Source: Paralvinella palmiformis (taxonomy: Eukaryota; Annelida; Polychaeta; Terebellida; Alvinellidae). From it: a stretch of 64,000 bases of DNA. The translations under genes and the position numbers were made by a program. Positions within the stretch are counted from its first letter, which is position 1. Each line of letters opens with the position of its first letter. The stretch spans positions 220,001 to 284,000 of the forward strand of contig JAODUP010000659.1 of NCBI GenBank assembly GCA_025642065.1, given 5' to 3'. A model generated the notes under the pieces. That model did no database searches and had not been told where the DNA came from. It saw only the letters and a program-made list of their open reading frames with translations. Of the stretch, positions 20,002 to 31,572 are shown one piece after another.

Positions 20002-23000
20002 GAGTTGTTCAGATATGCAGATAAATGGAAAATTGATGTCATTTTGAAACCCTTTTCTTTGGCAGATGTACAGGTTAGGAGCAGTAAGTCTGTACTTTCT
20101 GAATCCAAACAAATATATAAACTCTAGATCTATACAGTCGTGAAACTGACATTACAAACCTTGGCATGGCATTTTGTAAACACACATACATACACAAACA
20201 CACACACATGATTGCTGTACTTTCTTCCTGATTCCAGAAGATTTTAATTAAATTAATTAATTAAATGTAACTGATTTTGATATAAATATAATGATAATAA
20301 TCATCAGTAATTACGTAAGCACTACGCATCTATACAATTAATTTTACAAATAAGTGAACCATAAATGCCAGTTTATAAATGACAATTCTCATATTTCAGA
20401 TCAAAGTAATAATACTGATGATGATGAAATGAAATTAGAAAACCTGAACAAAAACACTATGACGTTCCTATCAGAGTACCCACAGTGTGTACATAAATAC
20501 ATATCTTATTAAGAGTTTGAAACTTTATCAAATAATCCTTGATGAATGAGCTAGATGATGAAGAATTATATTAAGAAATAATAGTGTGTTTATTATATAT
20601 ATACTAGATCTCTGTGTATTATAATTTAGAATGCCTATTATAAGATGTATATCAGAGGGACATTAACAGCTACGAGATTGCTGACAGCTACAAATCAAAC
20701 ACGTCCGGATCTAACTCAACAACTAAGTAGATCTCTATGGATAAGAATGTGGAACAAGGTGAATTCATACTATCTATATCTGTCTGTGTTGGCATATGTC
20801 TAGTATGTTTGATGTATTTCTCCCAGTTCATCAATATATGCCTCCAGATTCGGCCATTTGGGTATAATTAAAAAAATATATATTTCTCAAGAACAAAGAT
20901 ATCACAGAAAGGACAAGTTTGATTCAGGTATAAAATTTGAAACTATTTCAATAAATTTAATACCTTCTAAGGAAAACCATTCTGTTTCTTTCTAATTTGC
21001 ATACAGTTTATCACAATCCTTGTCTTAATTAGAATATTTATAATTTATTAAGTAAATCAGTAATTATTAATTTAACAATGTATTAATGTTTAATGATTAG
21101 GCTGGTAAAGATGTTGGTATCTCAGAGGTTGAAATGGAAGGCTTCCTCATAAAAACAAAAGAAAAGTGTACAACAACAAAGTTGAGATCCTTAAATGATG
21201 AGGCTTTGCTGCATGGAGTAGGTTATAACATCTAGAAATAATGAATAAGTGTTATATTAGATACATACTATAATACCGGTGAGAACATATTTCAGACACA
21301 GAACTGTATCAGGGCATTAATATCATATCTAATAGTTATATCTCTATGAGAATGATATCTTTTGCAGTATAATGAATTTCATATACATTTTGTACAGTTA
21401 TTGTGCATGGGGGGGGCATCTATGTTTATTATTATCACAGTCAAAAGCATACAAGGGAGTATAACAGAATTTTTTTTAATGTTGGAAATTATGAAAATTT
21501 CTAAATGCTCATTAATCCTTCGCCAACTGGCCTTCTACGACTGCTGGTGGCATTTGTCAAATACTAATAGTAATGGTTTTTGTAAAATGACAACCCAACA
21601 AACATTTGAGCCTCATTTTCAACATTTATATTACCAATAGTACATTTTCAAGGGGGAGGATAAGTAGGAAAAGTGTACATTTCTGAATATTATGGTAATG
21701 ATGGATGGTCCCTAATAAATTAGGAAATTCAACAGTTATGTGTAGGATTTAGTGATGTTGTTAACATCAGATTAGTAGCCATAATGATTTTAATATTTAC
21801 TTCATATTTAGACCCTTTATGATTGTTTAATGTTAGCTTATTTTAATCTTCTTGTTCAGACTTTAACTTGCAGACATACTCCATAAATAAATTCCAATAT
21901 TTGAGATGTTTACACAATTATTTCATATCTTGATGCTACTTGAAAAAAATTAAATACTAGTAATGTAATTAAATATGATAAGTATATTTTAATAGTAACT
22001 AGAACAAAATACAACCTCTAAGTGTAATAATCCTCGAGATTGAATATAGTTACATACAGTATAATTCTCTTGAATTGCCACAAAATAAAAAATTACATAT
22101 TAAGAGTATAACTCCAAAGGCCAAGTTTAACTTATAAATGAATTGATTCATGCATAACTTTCTTCTATTAAGACTATTTCTGTATTAACCATAATATAAC
22201 TATGATGTCGTTGGAAGAAAAATGGTCTTTTAGTTAAACTTACCCCAGTATCAGATATCATCTATATTAAGTATCACATTGGACCAGATTGAACATCCAT
22301 AGGGAGAGAGTAGATGGTAACATTACAGTACTATTTCAAATACAAAAAAAATGCTGCTTCATTATATATGCACATAAAATAAAGTGTCTATGTAATTTGA
22401 AGAATAGTTCTCTCTGAAGAACAATCAGACATTTATGTATATACACAAACTGCATTACTAGCTGAATCTATAATTTCAGATAGTCTGTGCACCAACCATG
22501 ATATCAGAAGAGATGGAGAATGTGACACATGTACTTTCTAGTGCTGATAAGATGATGGTTTTGGCAGTACTTCTTGGTATGCTAATATAAATATTGATCA
22601 TTTAGAAATGTTTAATAAACTAATGACAAAGTCCTTCAGGTGTCATAGACCATAGATTAAATGTTTTTCTCTCCTTTTTCAATATTTGGCAAACCAAAAC
22701 ACTCATTGAACTGATCAATATATATAATTTAAAATGAATTTTATGAATTAATAAGTTAAATGTGTTCCTCAATACTTTCTTGAAATTAATTTTATTTTTC
22801 TTCTGAATTACTTATCTGAAAATAGGTTTTCATTTGATATCATTTATTAGTACTGGTATGTCTTTCAATAGCTAAATAAGAGTTTCTTAAATTTGCTTTA
22901 CTTGATTATTTGATTAAAATATATTGAAATGTTGCCAGATAGCTTGATAGGGTGACTGATGTTTGACAATATAATAGCATTATGGAAGCGACTTATGAGT

Positions 23001-23753
23001 TCTGATATGTTAGATAAAAACTGATTTGAGAGAGTTACACACTGCCTATTACCAAATTGAATATTATATTTCACTGTAAAGAAAATAAAACAAGTACAGG
23101 TAAAATAGATTATCAGCATAAAAGAAGTCAGACCTCATTTATAACATCTCATAGCTAACTCTCTCTCTCTCTCTCTGTGTGTGTATTCACTTGAAGAGAC
23201 AAAGAACAAAGAGGTACTTCAGGAGTGTTCAATCATCATCACATCACTCCTACTTACATTAATTTTATTCATCTTCACCTAAGACCACTACCCCCACCAC
23301 TTCCTTCAACCAAGTTCCCCCCCCCCCCTGAACTTACCACCACTACTTCGCTGAACAGAACATGAATCATACTCATACAGGTATCAGTCAACTCCATCCA
23401 AAATGAAGTTCCTCATCCTGTCATCTGCTGTATGTGAACGATCATCTCTAATTGATTTGTAAGATATGATATTGTATGTTTGTATCTGAACCAATCTGGT
23501 AGCTTAAACCTTAAAGTCAAAAGGCTGTTTAGATGGGCTTCAGTATACACACAATGAGATTCCCAGAATATAATGATGATCTTTATTTTGTGGTTTTTAT
23601 GAGCGGCAATCATAAATGAAATTTGAAGCATCCTTGGAATATTATGTCATTTGTTGACATGTGGGAGTAATATCCAGTTCAAGTTAACAGAATATATTGT
23701 TTGTAGATATGGCATACAGGGGACCATTTCTGAAGAGGAGAAGATCTCGATAA
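20002..23753 (+). CDS. GSTK1: Kappa-class glutathione S-transferase, exons 2 to last (5' incomplete)
   Basis: Seven exons with consistent phases: 20002-20083, 20400-20488, 20630-20758, 20892-20927, 21101-21217, 22480-22576 and 23707-23753 (TAA). Together they give 198 residues; the family is about 225. Matches to the kappa family, from memory: ELFRYADKWKIDVILKPFSL at the start, YIRGTLTATRLLTA, SLWIRMWNK, then KDITERTSLIQ in the 36-base exon, and SSADKMMVLAVLLG near the end with a final RGP block. Kappa transferases have a DsbA-like thioredoxin fold and act in mitochondria and peroxisomes on glutathione conjugates. The first exon, which should hold the active-site SPYSW-type motif, was not found between 13 and 20 kb. 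The region aligning to residues 50-80 is weakly conserved, and the donor GTACAT at 20489 is weak. A likely AATAAA is at 23898. Introns are AT-rich. Confidence 0.82.
23158..23186. repeat. (CT)n then (GT)n tract in the last intron
   Basis: CT units followed by GT units within the intron between the last two kappa transferase exons. A C-run lies at about 23318-23327 in the same intron. Confidence 0.85.
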
Positions 23754-26530
23754 TTTCACCATTGCTACAAATATATTTATAGTTTCAGCTGTTTGAGAAA
23801 CCCTGAGAGTTGTCTCTCTAGTTTGATCATCGTATATCTCTATAACTAGTGTCATAACTAGTTGTTTAGCTATCTACCTTTTATGACAAGTAGTTCTAAT
23901 AAAATATAGATTTTCTGGAAATCTTGTATTATAAGCACTAATTGTGTGTGTGTGTAAAAAATAATATCGTAAAGCGCATTAGAGCAGCTTCTAGCTGAAT
24001 AGGGTGTTATATAAATATCACATATTATTATTATTATCATCATCATCACAGTTATATAACACACATAGAAAATAATAAGCTACTATTCTAACTAATAATA
24101 TGCTTGTTTTTAAAAATATTTGCACATTAATGAAGGTTGTGCCATATATATATATATATATATAAAATATTGAAAACCATTATTCAGTTTAGAATCCATA
24201 CAAGACAGCTCTATGTGAGTTTGTATACCAGTACCTATATGAATGATCTATATGAATGAACTAAAAATTATCTGGTCAGTAAAGTTGTCATTTACACTCA
24301 TGATTAGTGACAGTTATTTAATAAAACCATACACCTAGAACATATTGTATATTCTTCTTAAACACTTTGTACATTTGTATTCACAAAACATGTTATTTTT
24401 AGCTAGTTTTAAATACAAAAATAATCAACTAACTGGTCAAACACGTCTTTACAATTTATTAGATAGTTCTAGGGTAGAGTGTATTATTCATGCAGCTTTC
24501 AAGTTGTTTGGGTCTTGGCCATTAATATTTCCTTTTAGAAATCCAAAGGATAAATAAAGGTATTGCTCTCATTTGTATATGCAATGCAATGAAATAATAT
24601 CATATTTCTATGAGTGATAATAGCGATATGGATGTTTCTTTTAATTGTGCTGTAAAATAATTTGGATTCTCTGATGCAATATGGTACATTTAAGTAGTAT
24701 ATTTGATCTATTTCATCTTATCAGATATGTATTCAGCACCATTGGCATTCTATGTATGATTGGTTATGAAGAAAATAGGATGGTAGAAATGTATACAAAG
24801 AACTGTCAGAATTAAGTTTACATAATTTATTCATATTGTATCACCTCAATGACCTAAACTTTATATATCAATGTATATAGTGTAATCATGGATATTCCTT
24901 CAAATAGCTACTCCAAAAGATGTTTATATAATAATAATAATTTATATTTAATAAAGCAAACTTACTTAAGCAGGAACCATTCAGAATTATTGTACAGTAA
25001 TAGTAAAAATAGCCAGTAAGATATTTGAATAATATAGAATAAACATTACTTATCAATGAAAGAAAGTTTGAACAGATATTTTTTAAACAGATTTAAATTT
25101 TTCAAAAGAAGACGCATTTTTAATATTCACCAACAACCTATTTCAAAAAGTAACTTTGTGAAACTAAACACACAATTGCCTTGAGCTATATCTGAGATTT
25201 AGGGATGAATTTCTAATCGACACCAATCTACGCAAATATTCAGATTATTACGTCATTGATATATTTAAATCTTTAAATAGATATGCCATCTAGTCAGTGG
25301 TTAATGTATTGGTATGATATGTTCATATTTTTGAGTATTTGCTAACTCCAACATTCTGAATTCAGTGAAGGCAGTTGTTATTATAATAAGATGCATAACA
25401 GATAGTTATGACAGTGTAAACAAGATGCAACATTGTTGTGTCAAAAATGCTTTTAGACGGTGGATGTTATTTCACTATAACTACTGCTTTGAAGAGTCGC
25501 AACAGTGTGTAAATTATTATTTGGACACAAATAATCTAATGCTAGAATTTAAAAAATCAATAAGTGTCAGAGGCCTTTAAGATGGTTTTAGGCATCTCAA
25601 CATACTGATGTGACTTGTTCATAAATATAAATGGAAAATGCACCATGAACAGCTGTTTTTTTTCCGCAGGTTTGTTTGGGAATTTTAAACTTTCCAGTCC
25701 GGTGTGCTTCTAGCGCACCTTGTATCCGGGGCCTGACTTACAGGAGAGGCTCGATCTAGCCTACATACTAACATAGAGAAATGACCAACTTCTGATAGTA
25801 TGTAATCAAAAGTTTCGAAACCCACAGGATAACCTATTATGACACCATACTCTGACTGCTGTAACATCACATGCTCTGATTACTGAAAGTGGTTCACATT
25901 GCCCAGGATATAAACATACGGTTGTTTCAATATGTTCTATTCAGTAGAACAATTAATAAGTGATAACGCCAGTTGACAATGCATGGCTTTATTAGGCTAA
26001 CAATGGACAACAAATCGGTAGGTGGCACCACAATAGGGTGCTATCATTATATACAAAGGAGTAGCAGTAGCTGTGCCACAATATAAGACTATACTAATAT
26101 AATTAAAACTAGCGGATATTACAACAACGGTGTCATTCTAACAAGACGAATCCCAAATAAACGAATCCTAAAAACACGAATTCTCATAATTTAATTGTTA
26201 AGGTTATTATGATAGGATATGGCTATATCATTATAAAATAAATTCCCCCAGATGAGTTTCGTCTTGACTTGTTGAGACTCCCTAAAATTCTACTCGTTCA
26301 TTTGGGATCCTTTTTGGGACTAAACCAAACATAGAACTGACTTCGCTAACGGCGCCAGTGATGTAAGTAGCACATTCAATGCTGTGAAATTTCGGTCACG
26401 GTTCATGGTATACTAAGGCAGGATATATTGTCCAACCGAGAGTACGTAGGAGCATTGTACAAGCTTTTTTTATCAAACTGGCGCCGTCCCTGTCACGATG
26501 GATAATTGATGTTTTGTTTTCTCGTTCCCC
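23754..26530. other. Downstream and intergenic stretch, no gene recognised
   Basis: Begins with the probable 3' UTR of the kappa transferase (AATAAA at 23898). A TA tract lies at 24144-24166. Open frames of 60-71 codons at 24345, 25365 and 25685 (minus) show no known domain. Sequence from 25880 to 26530 is less AT-rich but unassigned. Confidence 0.5.
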
Positions 26531-26972
26531 AGATTACTGTGTTATTAGAGTTGTGCTGTCAGATTATATAACCGTGGTAACATATTATGTCCAGCCGTTC
26601 GAAGTACCGCAACAATGGGACTGGTATAATCCTTGTGCCAGCTAAGGTCAGAACACGTGACCTCGTATTATGTGGCACTTCTGTAAACAATGCGCATGCG
26701 CGGCAATCGCCGTATTTATTATTCAGTAGCGCGCAAAAACTTGTCACTGTCGTAAAATAAGTCACTTTCTCATTATGCCATTCGGGACCTATTATTAGCA
26801 ATCAAAATCAAATACCATAATTGTTTGACCTATTTACAAACAAACTATTTTCTACGTGTATTCATTAAAACTAAATGTCATTTTAGGTATTAATCGACAA
26901 TTATCATCAACTGTCAAGGGGGGGGGGTTACATTGAGCAGAAAGGTGATGTTTGAATGAAATGGGAACATGG

Positions 26973-27023
<51 letters not shown>

Positions 27024-27696
27024 ATAACGTAATTATTAATTTTGCATGTTTTTGTACTAGCAGCAGGTGATAACCGATTTTAGACAGTAAATGTTGGAGA
27101 GTACATATTATTCAGCGATGGGGGTCAGGGCGTCTGCGCATTGTGTAGAGAAGATTTTACGGTCACTTTTGTGGACATAGTAGGCTAAATGGGCCGAGCG
27201 AACTCCAAAGGTAGCGAAGTCAAAGATGAAACACCCTTCAGATATGCCCACGGAGGTTCGAACTCAGGTGGTAGTGATCTGTGGTCCAACGCGCTATCAA
27301 TTAGACTACGGAGGCGCACTTGTGCGCAGAAGTGTCAAATATTATGAGTTACGAATTTTTCAGAACATTATAATCTGGCACTGGAGTAAGCCGTAATTGA
27401 TACCCTCCAATAATTAGGATTATTTCCTTATATGTACAATACCAAGTAAAGTTCGTGATTATCTTTGCGGGATTTTGGGTTACCTTAATAAGTATTACAC
27501 ATTTAAATCATACTATCTGAGGGTGGACTGTTCCTTTGGTCTGAAATCAGTAATATATACAACATTTACACACACAAACAGCAAAACGAATGCAACATAA
27601 TTATTGTAATTGTGTAGTTTCTCAAAAAACGATACTGGAATTCCCAAAGGAATTTCCGGCATATAGGAAACCTGAAACACTGGTAATTTACGCTTA
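26531..27696. repeat. 1.17-kb direct repeat, copy 1
   Basis: Starts AGATTACTGTGTTATTAGAG and ends GGTAATTTACGCTTA. It matches 28916-30086 along its whole length, with roughly a dozen substitutions by eye plus length changes in a G-run (about 26920) and an (AT)n tract (26976-27019). It contains a minus-strand SINE family 1 copy at the same place as copy 2. The edges are abrupt. It lacks TG...CA ends and no tRNA-primer site follows it, so it does not look like an LTR. The 80-codon minus-strand frame at 26559-26801 is shared by both copies but has no recognised domain. Confidence 0.9.
27153..27318 (-). mobile_element. SINE family 1 copy inside direct repeat 1
   Basis: The minus strand has GCCTCCGTAGTCTAATTGAT as the A-box region and GAGTTCGAACCTCCGTGGGC as the B-box region, then the family body. 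It sits at the corresponding position in both 1.17-kb repeats. Confidence 0.9.
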
Positions 27697-28043
27697 CTCG
27701 ATCTACACATACGCCCACACTACAATGCACCAAGTACTAGCAGCGAGACCTCTATAAATTGTATAGATCTATAGAAATCAACAAGACGCACATAACACAC
27801 TATATTCTTGCACGTACGTCTTTCGAAAGCGATACTAGAATTTCCCCAAAACGTATCACCGGAAAGGATAAACTAGCATTTGCGCATTATATTTTCATTG
27901 GCGTAAGCTATAAGTAGACTGCAGGAATAACTCGTAGGCCAGATACATTTAGTGTGACGAGGTGGTTATTGTTATTCGCTTTAGAACGCCACCTGTTAAT
28001 ATAGTTCATACCAGACTCAGCGTAGTTTGTTATAATTGTATAA

Positions 28044-28733
28044 ATGGCTGGTGGTAATGACATGTATACACGTAATGAGATGGTGGAGATGATGACAAAA
28101 GCTAATAACTATGTCAGAGGTGGTATTCTCTGGGAGTGCTCACACTTCATGCGCGACAAAGGTGAGGATTATTTTGAGGATATACAGCTCAGGAATAACG
28201 GCATCATGAGGCCTTATCCGAAAGATGGGCACGGCAGTCAACAATCTCCTATCGTCGGTAATTTAAATGGATTGTTCTTTTCCACAAGCGTTGATGACTT
28301 GGCTATACAAAGCTCGATCTATGGATCAAAAAGATTCAAGATCGAGGCTTCTGCTCTAATCGACTCGTCCACTAGAGCATACTTCGGTGATTTTTACTGT
28401 GTTCCAGGACGGCGGACCCCTCGTCCACATTATATAAAACTCATTCTCACCAAGTGTGGAACTGCCGCCGATAACTTCTGTAGGAGTCATCTGGTTTCGT
28501 TGGATTTATCTAATAATCCATTCTGCACGATCGTCCATGAAACTGACGGTGTCGGCGTCAGGATCATATCCAAGGACCATCTACACGTAGAGATCCTATA
28601 TACCGAAGAGATCAACATCCAACAGATGTTAACTGGTGGAAGAGCCACCTTAACTAACGTTAATGTGGCTAGGCTTGGGGCTAACCTACGATCGCCAAGA
28701 TCAAAAACTCAGAACTGTGTATATTGCGGCTAA
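28044..28733 (+). CDS. PHYHIP C-terminal-domain protein, intronless
   Basis: A single 229-codon frame. From about residue 43 it follows the C-terminal domain of phytanoyl-CoA hydroxylase-interacting proteins: YFEDIQ, then MRPYPKDGHGSQQSPIVG, LNGLFFS, SSIYGSKRF, a central YFGDFYCV, an AADNFC block, and a cysteine pair NCVYC at the extreme C terminus. The vertebrate proteins are longer (about 330 residues) with an N-terminal fibronectin type III domain that is absent here; the first 40 residues have no signal peptide or membrane segment. Vertebrate members bind phytanoyl-CoA hydroxylase; the job of short invertebrate forms is unknown to me. The ATG context AAATGG is acceptable. A polyadenylation signal AATAAA lies at 28853, about 120 bases after the stop. 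Lack of introns could mean a retrocopy or simply a one-exon family member. It sits between two 1.17-kb direct repeats. Confidence 0.82.
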   Translation: MAGGNDMYTRNEMVEMMTKANNYVRGGILWECSHFMRDKGEDYFEDIQLRNNGIMRPYPKDGHGSQQSPIVGNLNGLFFSTSVDDLAIQSSIYGSKRFKIEASALIDSSTRAYFGDFYCVPGRRTPRPHYIKLILTKCGTAADNFCRSHLVSLDLSNNPFCTIVHETDGVGVRIISKDHLHVEILYTEEINIQQMLTGGRATLTNVNVARLGANLRSPRSKTQNCVYCG

Positions 28734-28852
28734 TTCGTCAACAAATGTTTGATGTGTCGTCTTCGAAACTAGTAGGCCTACAAGTATGACATCATTAAAA
28801 ATTAAATATACAACAGTTACAATTGTAATATATAAGTTTTATAAATTGTATA

Positions 28853-28858
28853 AATAAA
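28853..28858 (+). promoter_or_regulatory. Polyadenylation signal of the PHYHIP-like gene
   Basis: AATAAA about 120 bases after the TAA stop and about 60 bases before the second direct repeat begins, so the transcript would end between the gene and that repeat. Confidence 0.6.
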
Positions 28859-28915
28859 ATTATTTCAGCTTACATCTTGTTTGTGGCAAATATAGTGCAT
28901 ACGAATGAGTAGCAT

Positions 28916-29359
28916 AGATTACTGTGTTATTAGAGTTGTGCTGTCAGATTATATAACCGTGGTAACATATTATGTCCAGCCGTTCGAAGGACCGCAACAA
29001 CGGGACTGGTATAATCCTTGTGCCAGCTAAGGTCAGAACACGTGACCTCGTATTATTTGGCACTTCTGTAAACAATGCGCATGCGCGGCAATCGCCGTAT
29101 TTATTATTCAGTAGCGCGCAAAAACTTGTCACTGTCGTAAAATAAGTCACTTTCTCATTATGCCATTCGGGACCTATTATTAGCAATCAAAATCAAATAC
29201 CATAATTGTTTGACCTATTTACAAACAAACTATTTTCTACGTGTATTCATTAAAACTAAATATCATTTTAGGTATTAATCGACAATTATCATCAACTGTC
29301 AAGGGGGGGGGGGGTCACAGTGAGCAGAAAGGTGATGTTTGAATGAAATGGGAACATGG

Positions 29360-29416
<57 letters not shown>

Positions 29417-30086
29417 ACATAATTATTAATTTTGCATGTTTTTGTACTAGCAGCAGGTGATAACCGATTTTAGACAGTAAATGTTGGAGAGTACATATTA
29501 TTCAGCGATGGGGGTCAGGGCGTCTGCGCATTGTGTAGAGAAGATTTTACGGTCACTTTTGTGGACATAGTAGGCTAAATGGGCCGAGCGAACTCCAAAG
29601 GTAGCGAAGTCAAAGATGAAACACCCTTCAGATATGCCCACGGAGGTTCGAACTCAGGTGATAGTTATCTGTGGTCCAACGCGCTATCAATTAGACTACG
29701 GAGGCGCACTTGTGCGCAGAAGTGTCAAATATTATGAGTTACGAATTTTTCAGAACATTATAATCTGGCACTGGAGTAAGCCGTAATTGATACCCTCCAA
29801 TAATTAGGATTATTTCCTTATATGTACAATACCAAGTAAAGTTCGTGATTATCTTTGCGAGATTTTGGGTTACCTTAATAAGCATTACACATTTAAATCA
29901 TACTATCTGAGGGTGGACTGTTCCTTTGGTCTGAAATCAGTAATATATACAACGTTTACACACACAAACAGCTAAACGAATGCAACATAATTATTGTAAT
30001 TGTGTAGTTTCTCAAAAAACGATACTGGAATTCCCAAAGGAATTTTCGGCATATAGGAAACCTGAAACACTGGTAATTTACGCTTA
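28916..30086. repeat. 1.17-kb direct repeat, copy 2
   Basis: Partner of 26531-27696; the offset grows from 2385 to 2390 through small indels. The (AT)n at 29360-29412 is longer and the G-run at 29303-29313 differs. The flanks on both sides differ from those of copy 1. The 80-codon minus frame is preserved (28944-29186) with four differences. Confidence 0.9.
29544..29710 (-). mobile_element. SINE family 1 copy inside direct repeat 2
   Basis: Same insertion as at 27153-27318, two substitutions apart in the head (GGTGATAGTTATCTG against GGTGGTAGTGATCTG). The shared position shows the SINE was present before the 1.17-kb unit was copied. Confidence 0.9.
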
Positions 30087-30263
30087 GTTGTTTGTGGGTG
30101 TGTGGGGGGGGGTTTATTAGTGTATTAGTTGACTATTTCAAAAGCACGGTGACACGTACAGACAAATAACGGATAAATAAATGATTTTTTAGCATTTTTG
30201 CCTTTGAATGCATTTCCAGGATAAATTTGACGTCAAACCAGTCGCCCCTATTTTCACTACTCG

Positions 30264-30334
<71 letters not shown>
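30264..30334. repeat. (CT)n(TA)n compound microsatellite
   Basis: CT units run directly into TA units. The minus-strand frame through it (30189-30518) is not a gene. Confidence 0.9.
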
Positions 30335-30337
<3 letters not shown>

Positions 30338-30492
30338 AAATTGTAAAGTTTGTTACGTCACCATAACGTATTTTAATAACGTTACAAAAACGTAATAACA
30401 ACGTAACATCAAAGTCATTATAACATAATAATAAATAACACCATTCATCAGGTAAACCATTTATTTCACAACTGTAAATGAAGATGACGATT

Positions 30493-30658
30493 GATGTTTT
30501 ACGGCCACTTTTGTGCACATGGTAGGCTAAATGGGCCGAGCGACCTTCAAAGGTAAAGAAGCGAAGTCAAAGATGAAACAACCGCTAGATATGCCCACGC
30601 CGAGATTCGAACACGGGTGGTAGTGATCTGTGATCCAACAGACTACCGCTAGAGCACA
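30493..30658 (-). mobile_element. SINE family 1 copy
   Basis: Nearly the same sequence as the copy at 449-613, including the distinctive GTGCTCTAGCGGTAGTCTG head. It is joined to the same LINE-linker fragment. Confidence 0.9.
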
Positions 30659-30671
30659 GAGTACTTATCAC

Positions 30672-30827
30672 CAACCCTACAGTTGACTTATCACAATTAC
30701 GTGAACAATATCACACTGCACTTAAAACCTTATTTGACAAACACGCACCTGTCAGATCAAAATCTATAAAAATTAATACCAATGTGCGTCGCCGATATTT
30801 AGAACGTATGTGGAGGACATCAATCAC
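30672..30827 (+). mobile_element. LINE ORF2 linker fragment, second copy
   Basis: Reads VDLSQLREQYHTALKTLF, then DKHAPVRSKSIKI and RRRYLERMWRT on the plus strand. It is the inverted counterpart of 279-445. Homology between the two loci stops at ACATCAATCAC. Confidence 0.8.
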
Positions 30828-30952
30828 ATATACGCAAATGTGAATATCTATACCAGATCCATATAATTTACGAAGTGACATAGTTCCGGACCTGGCACAT
30901 TTCTGGTTTCCATGACGTGAGTCTATATCAATTATAATGCGTCTGCTGCACT

Positions 30953-30954
<2 letters not shown>

Positions 30955-30988
<34 letters not shown>
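30955..30988. repeat. (AT)n microsatellite
   Basis: AT units between the LINE fragment and retrotransposon B. Confidence 0.9.
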
Positions 30989-30992
<4 letters not shown>

Positions 30993-31029
30993 TGGGTCAG
31001 TGGTCCAGACTAATGGCAACTGCCTATCA

Positions 31030-31560
31030 GTTATGGGGTGTACACCATATACTGTAAATCGGCAAATCATGGCAACGTTTTAAGTTAGCAAATTCTTGGT
31101 TGTAAAATTATCGAATTTCATCATTTTATCTGTAATATCTTATTTATCTGTGTAAATTCAAGAATACTCTCTCAAATTACACCTTCAAATCACACCGACA
31201 CCTGTAATTTATTGTAATTCACACCATAAACAAACACACGGTCACACGCAAGTTAACTGATTCCTATCCAATCATGCACCACTTTCAAAGGAAGTCACAT
31301 GGAGCATCAATAATCCACTTGAAATATCATAATTCATTATAAACATTCTTGGAAAGTGTCACCGTTAAGTAACTCTTTTTATTAGTTACTTGACGTAAGC
31401 CACCATTAAACAGTTTCAAACTGATAGTGTTGATGTACTTAGCGGCTACGGTACTTGGGGGAAGCTAAGGAGCTTCCGGGTGTACTCGCGGGCAATAAAC
31501 GTGTTGCTGTTCAGTCGTTGTTTGTTTCCGCTCATATAGTAACATACATATGTACACAAC
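31030..31560 (+). other. Possible 5' LTR region of retrotransposon B
   Basis: The segment before the primer-binding-like site has AATAAA at 31494 followed by a TGTTGCTGTTCAGTCGTTG block, as expected for the R/U5 part of an LTR. No second copy was found downstream of 34256, so the left edge cannot be set. Position-based inference only. Confidence 0.4.
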
Positions 31561-31561
31561 A

Positions 31562-31572
31562 TGGTGTCAGAA
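31562..31572 (+). promoter_or_regulatory. Possible tRNA primer-binding site
   Basis: TGGTGTCAGAA begins with TGG just after the presumed LTR, as in many animal Ty3/Gypsy elements. Confidence 0.5.

Noticed and set aside
26559..29186. Paired 80-codon minus-strand frames as a conserved small protein
   Set aside because: They are identical because they lie in the duplicated 1.17-kb unit; substitutions between copies show no sign of coding constraint and no domain is recognised.
26531..30086. LTR retrotransposon carrying the PHYHIP-like gene
   Set aside because: The repeats lack TG/CA ends, a primer-binding site, a polypurine tract and any gag or pol sequence between them, and no target duplication was seen.
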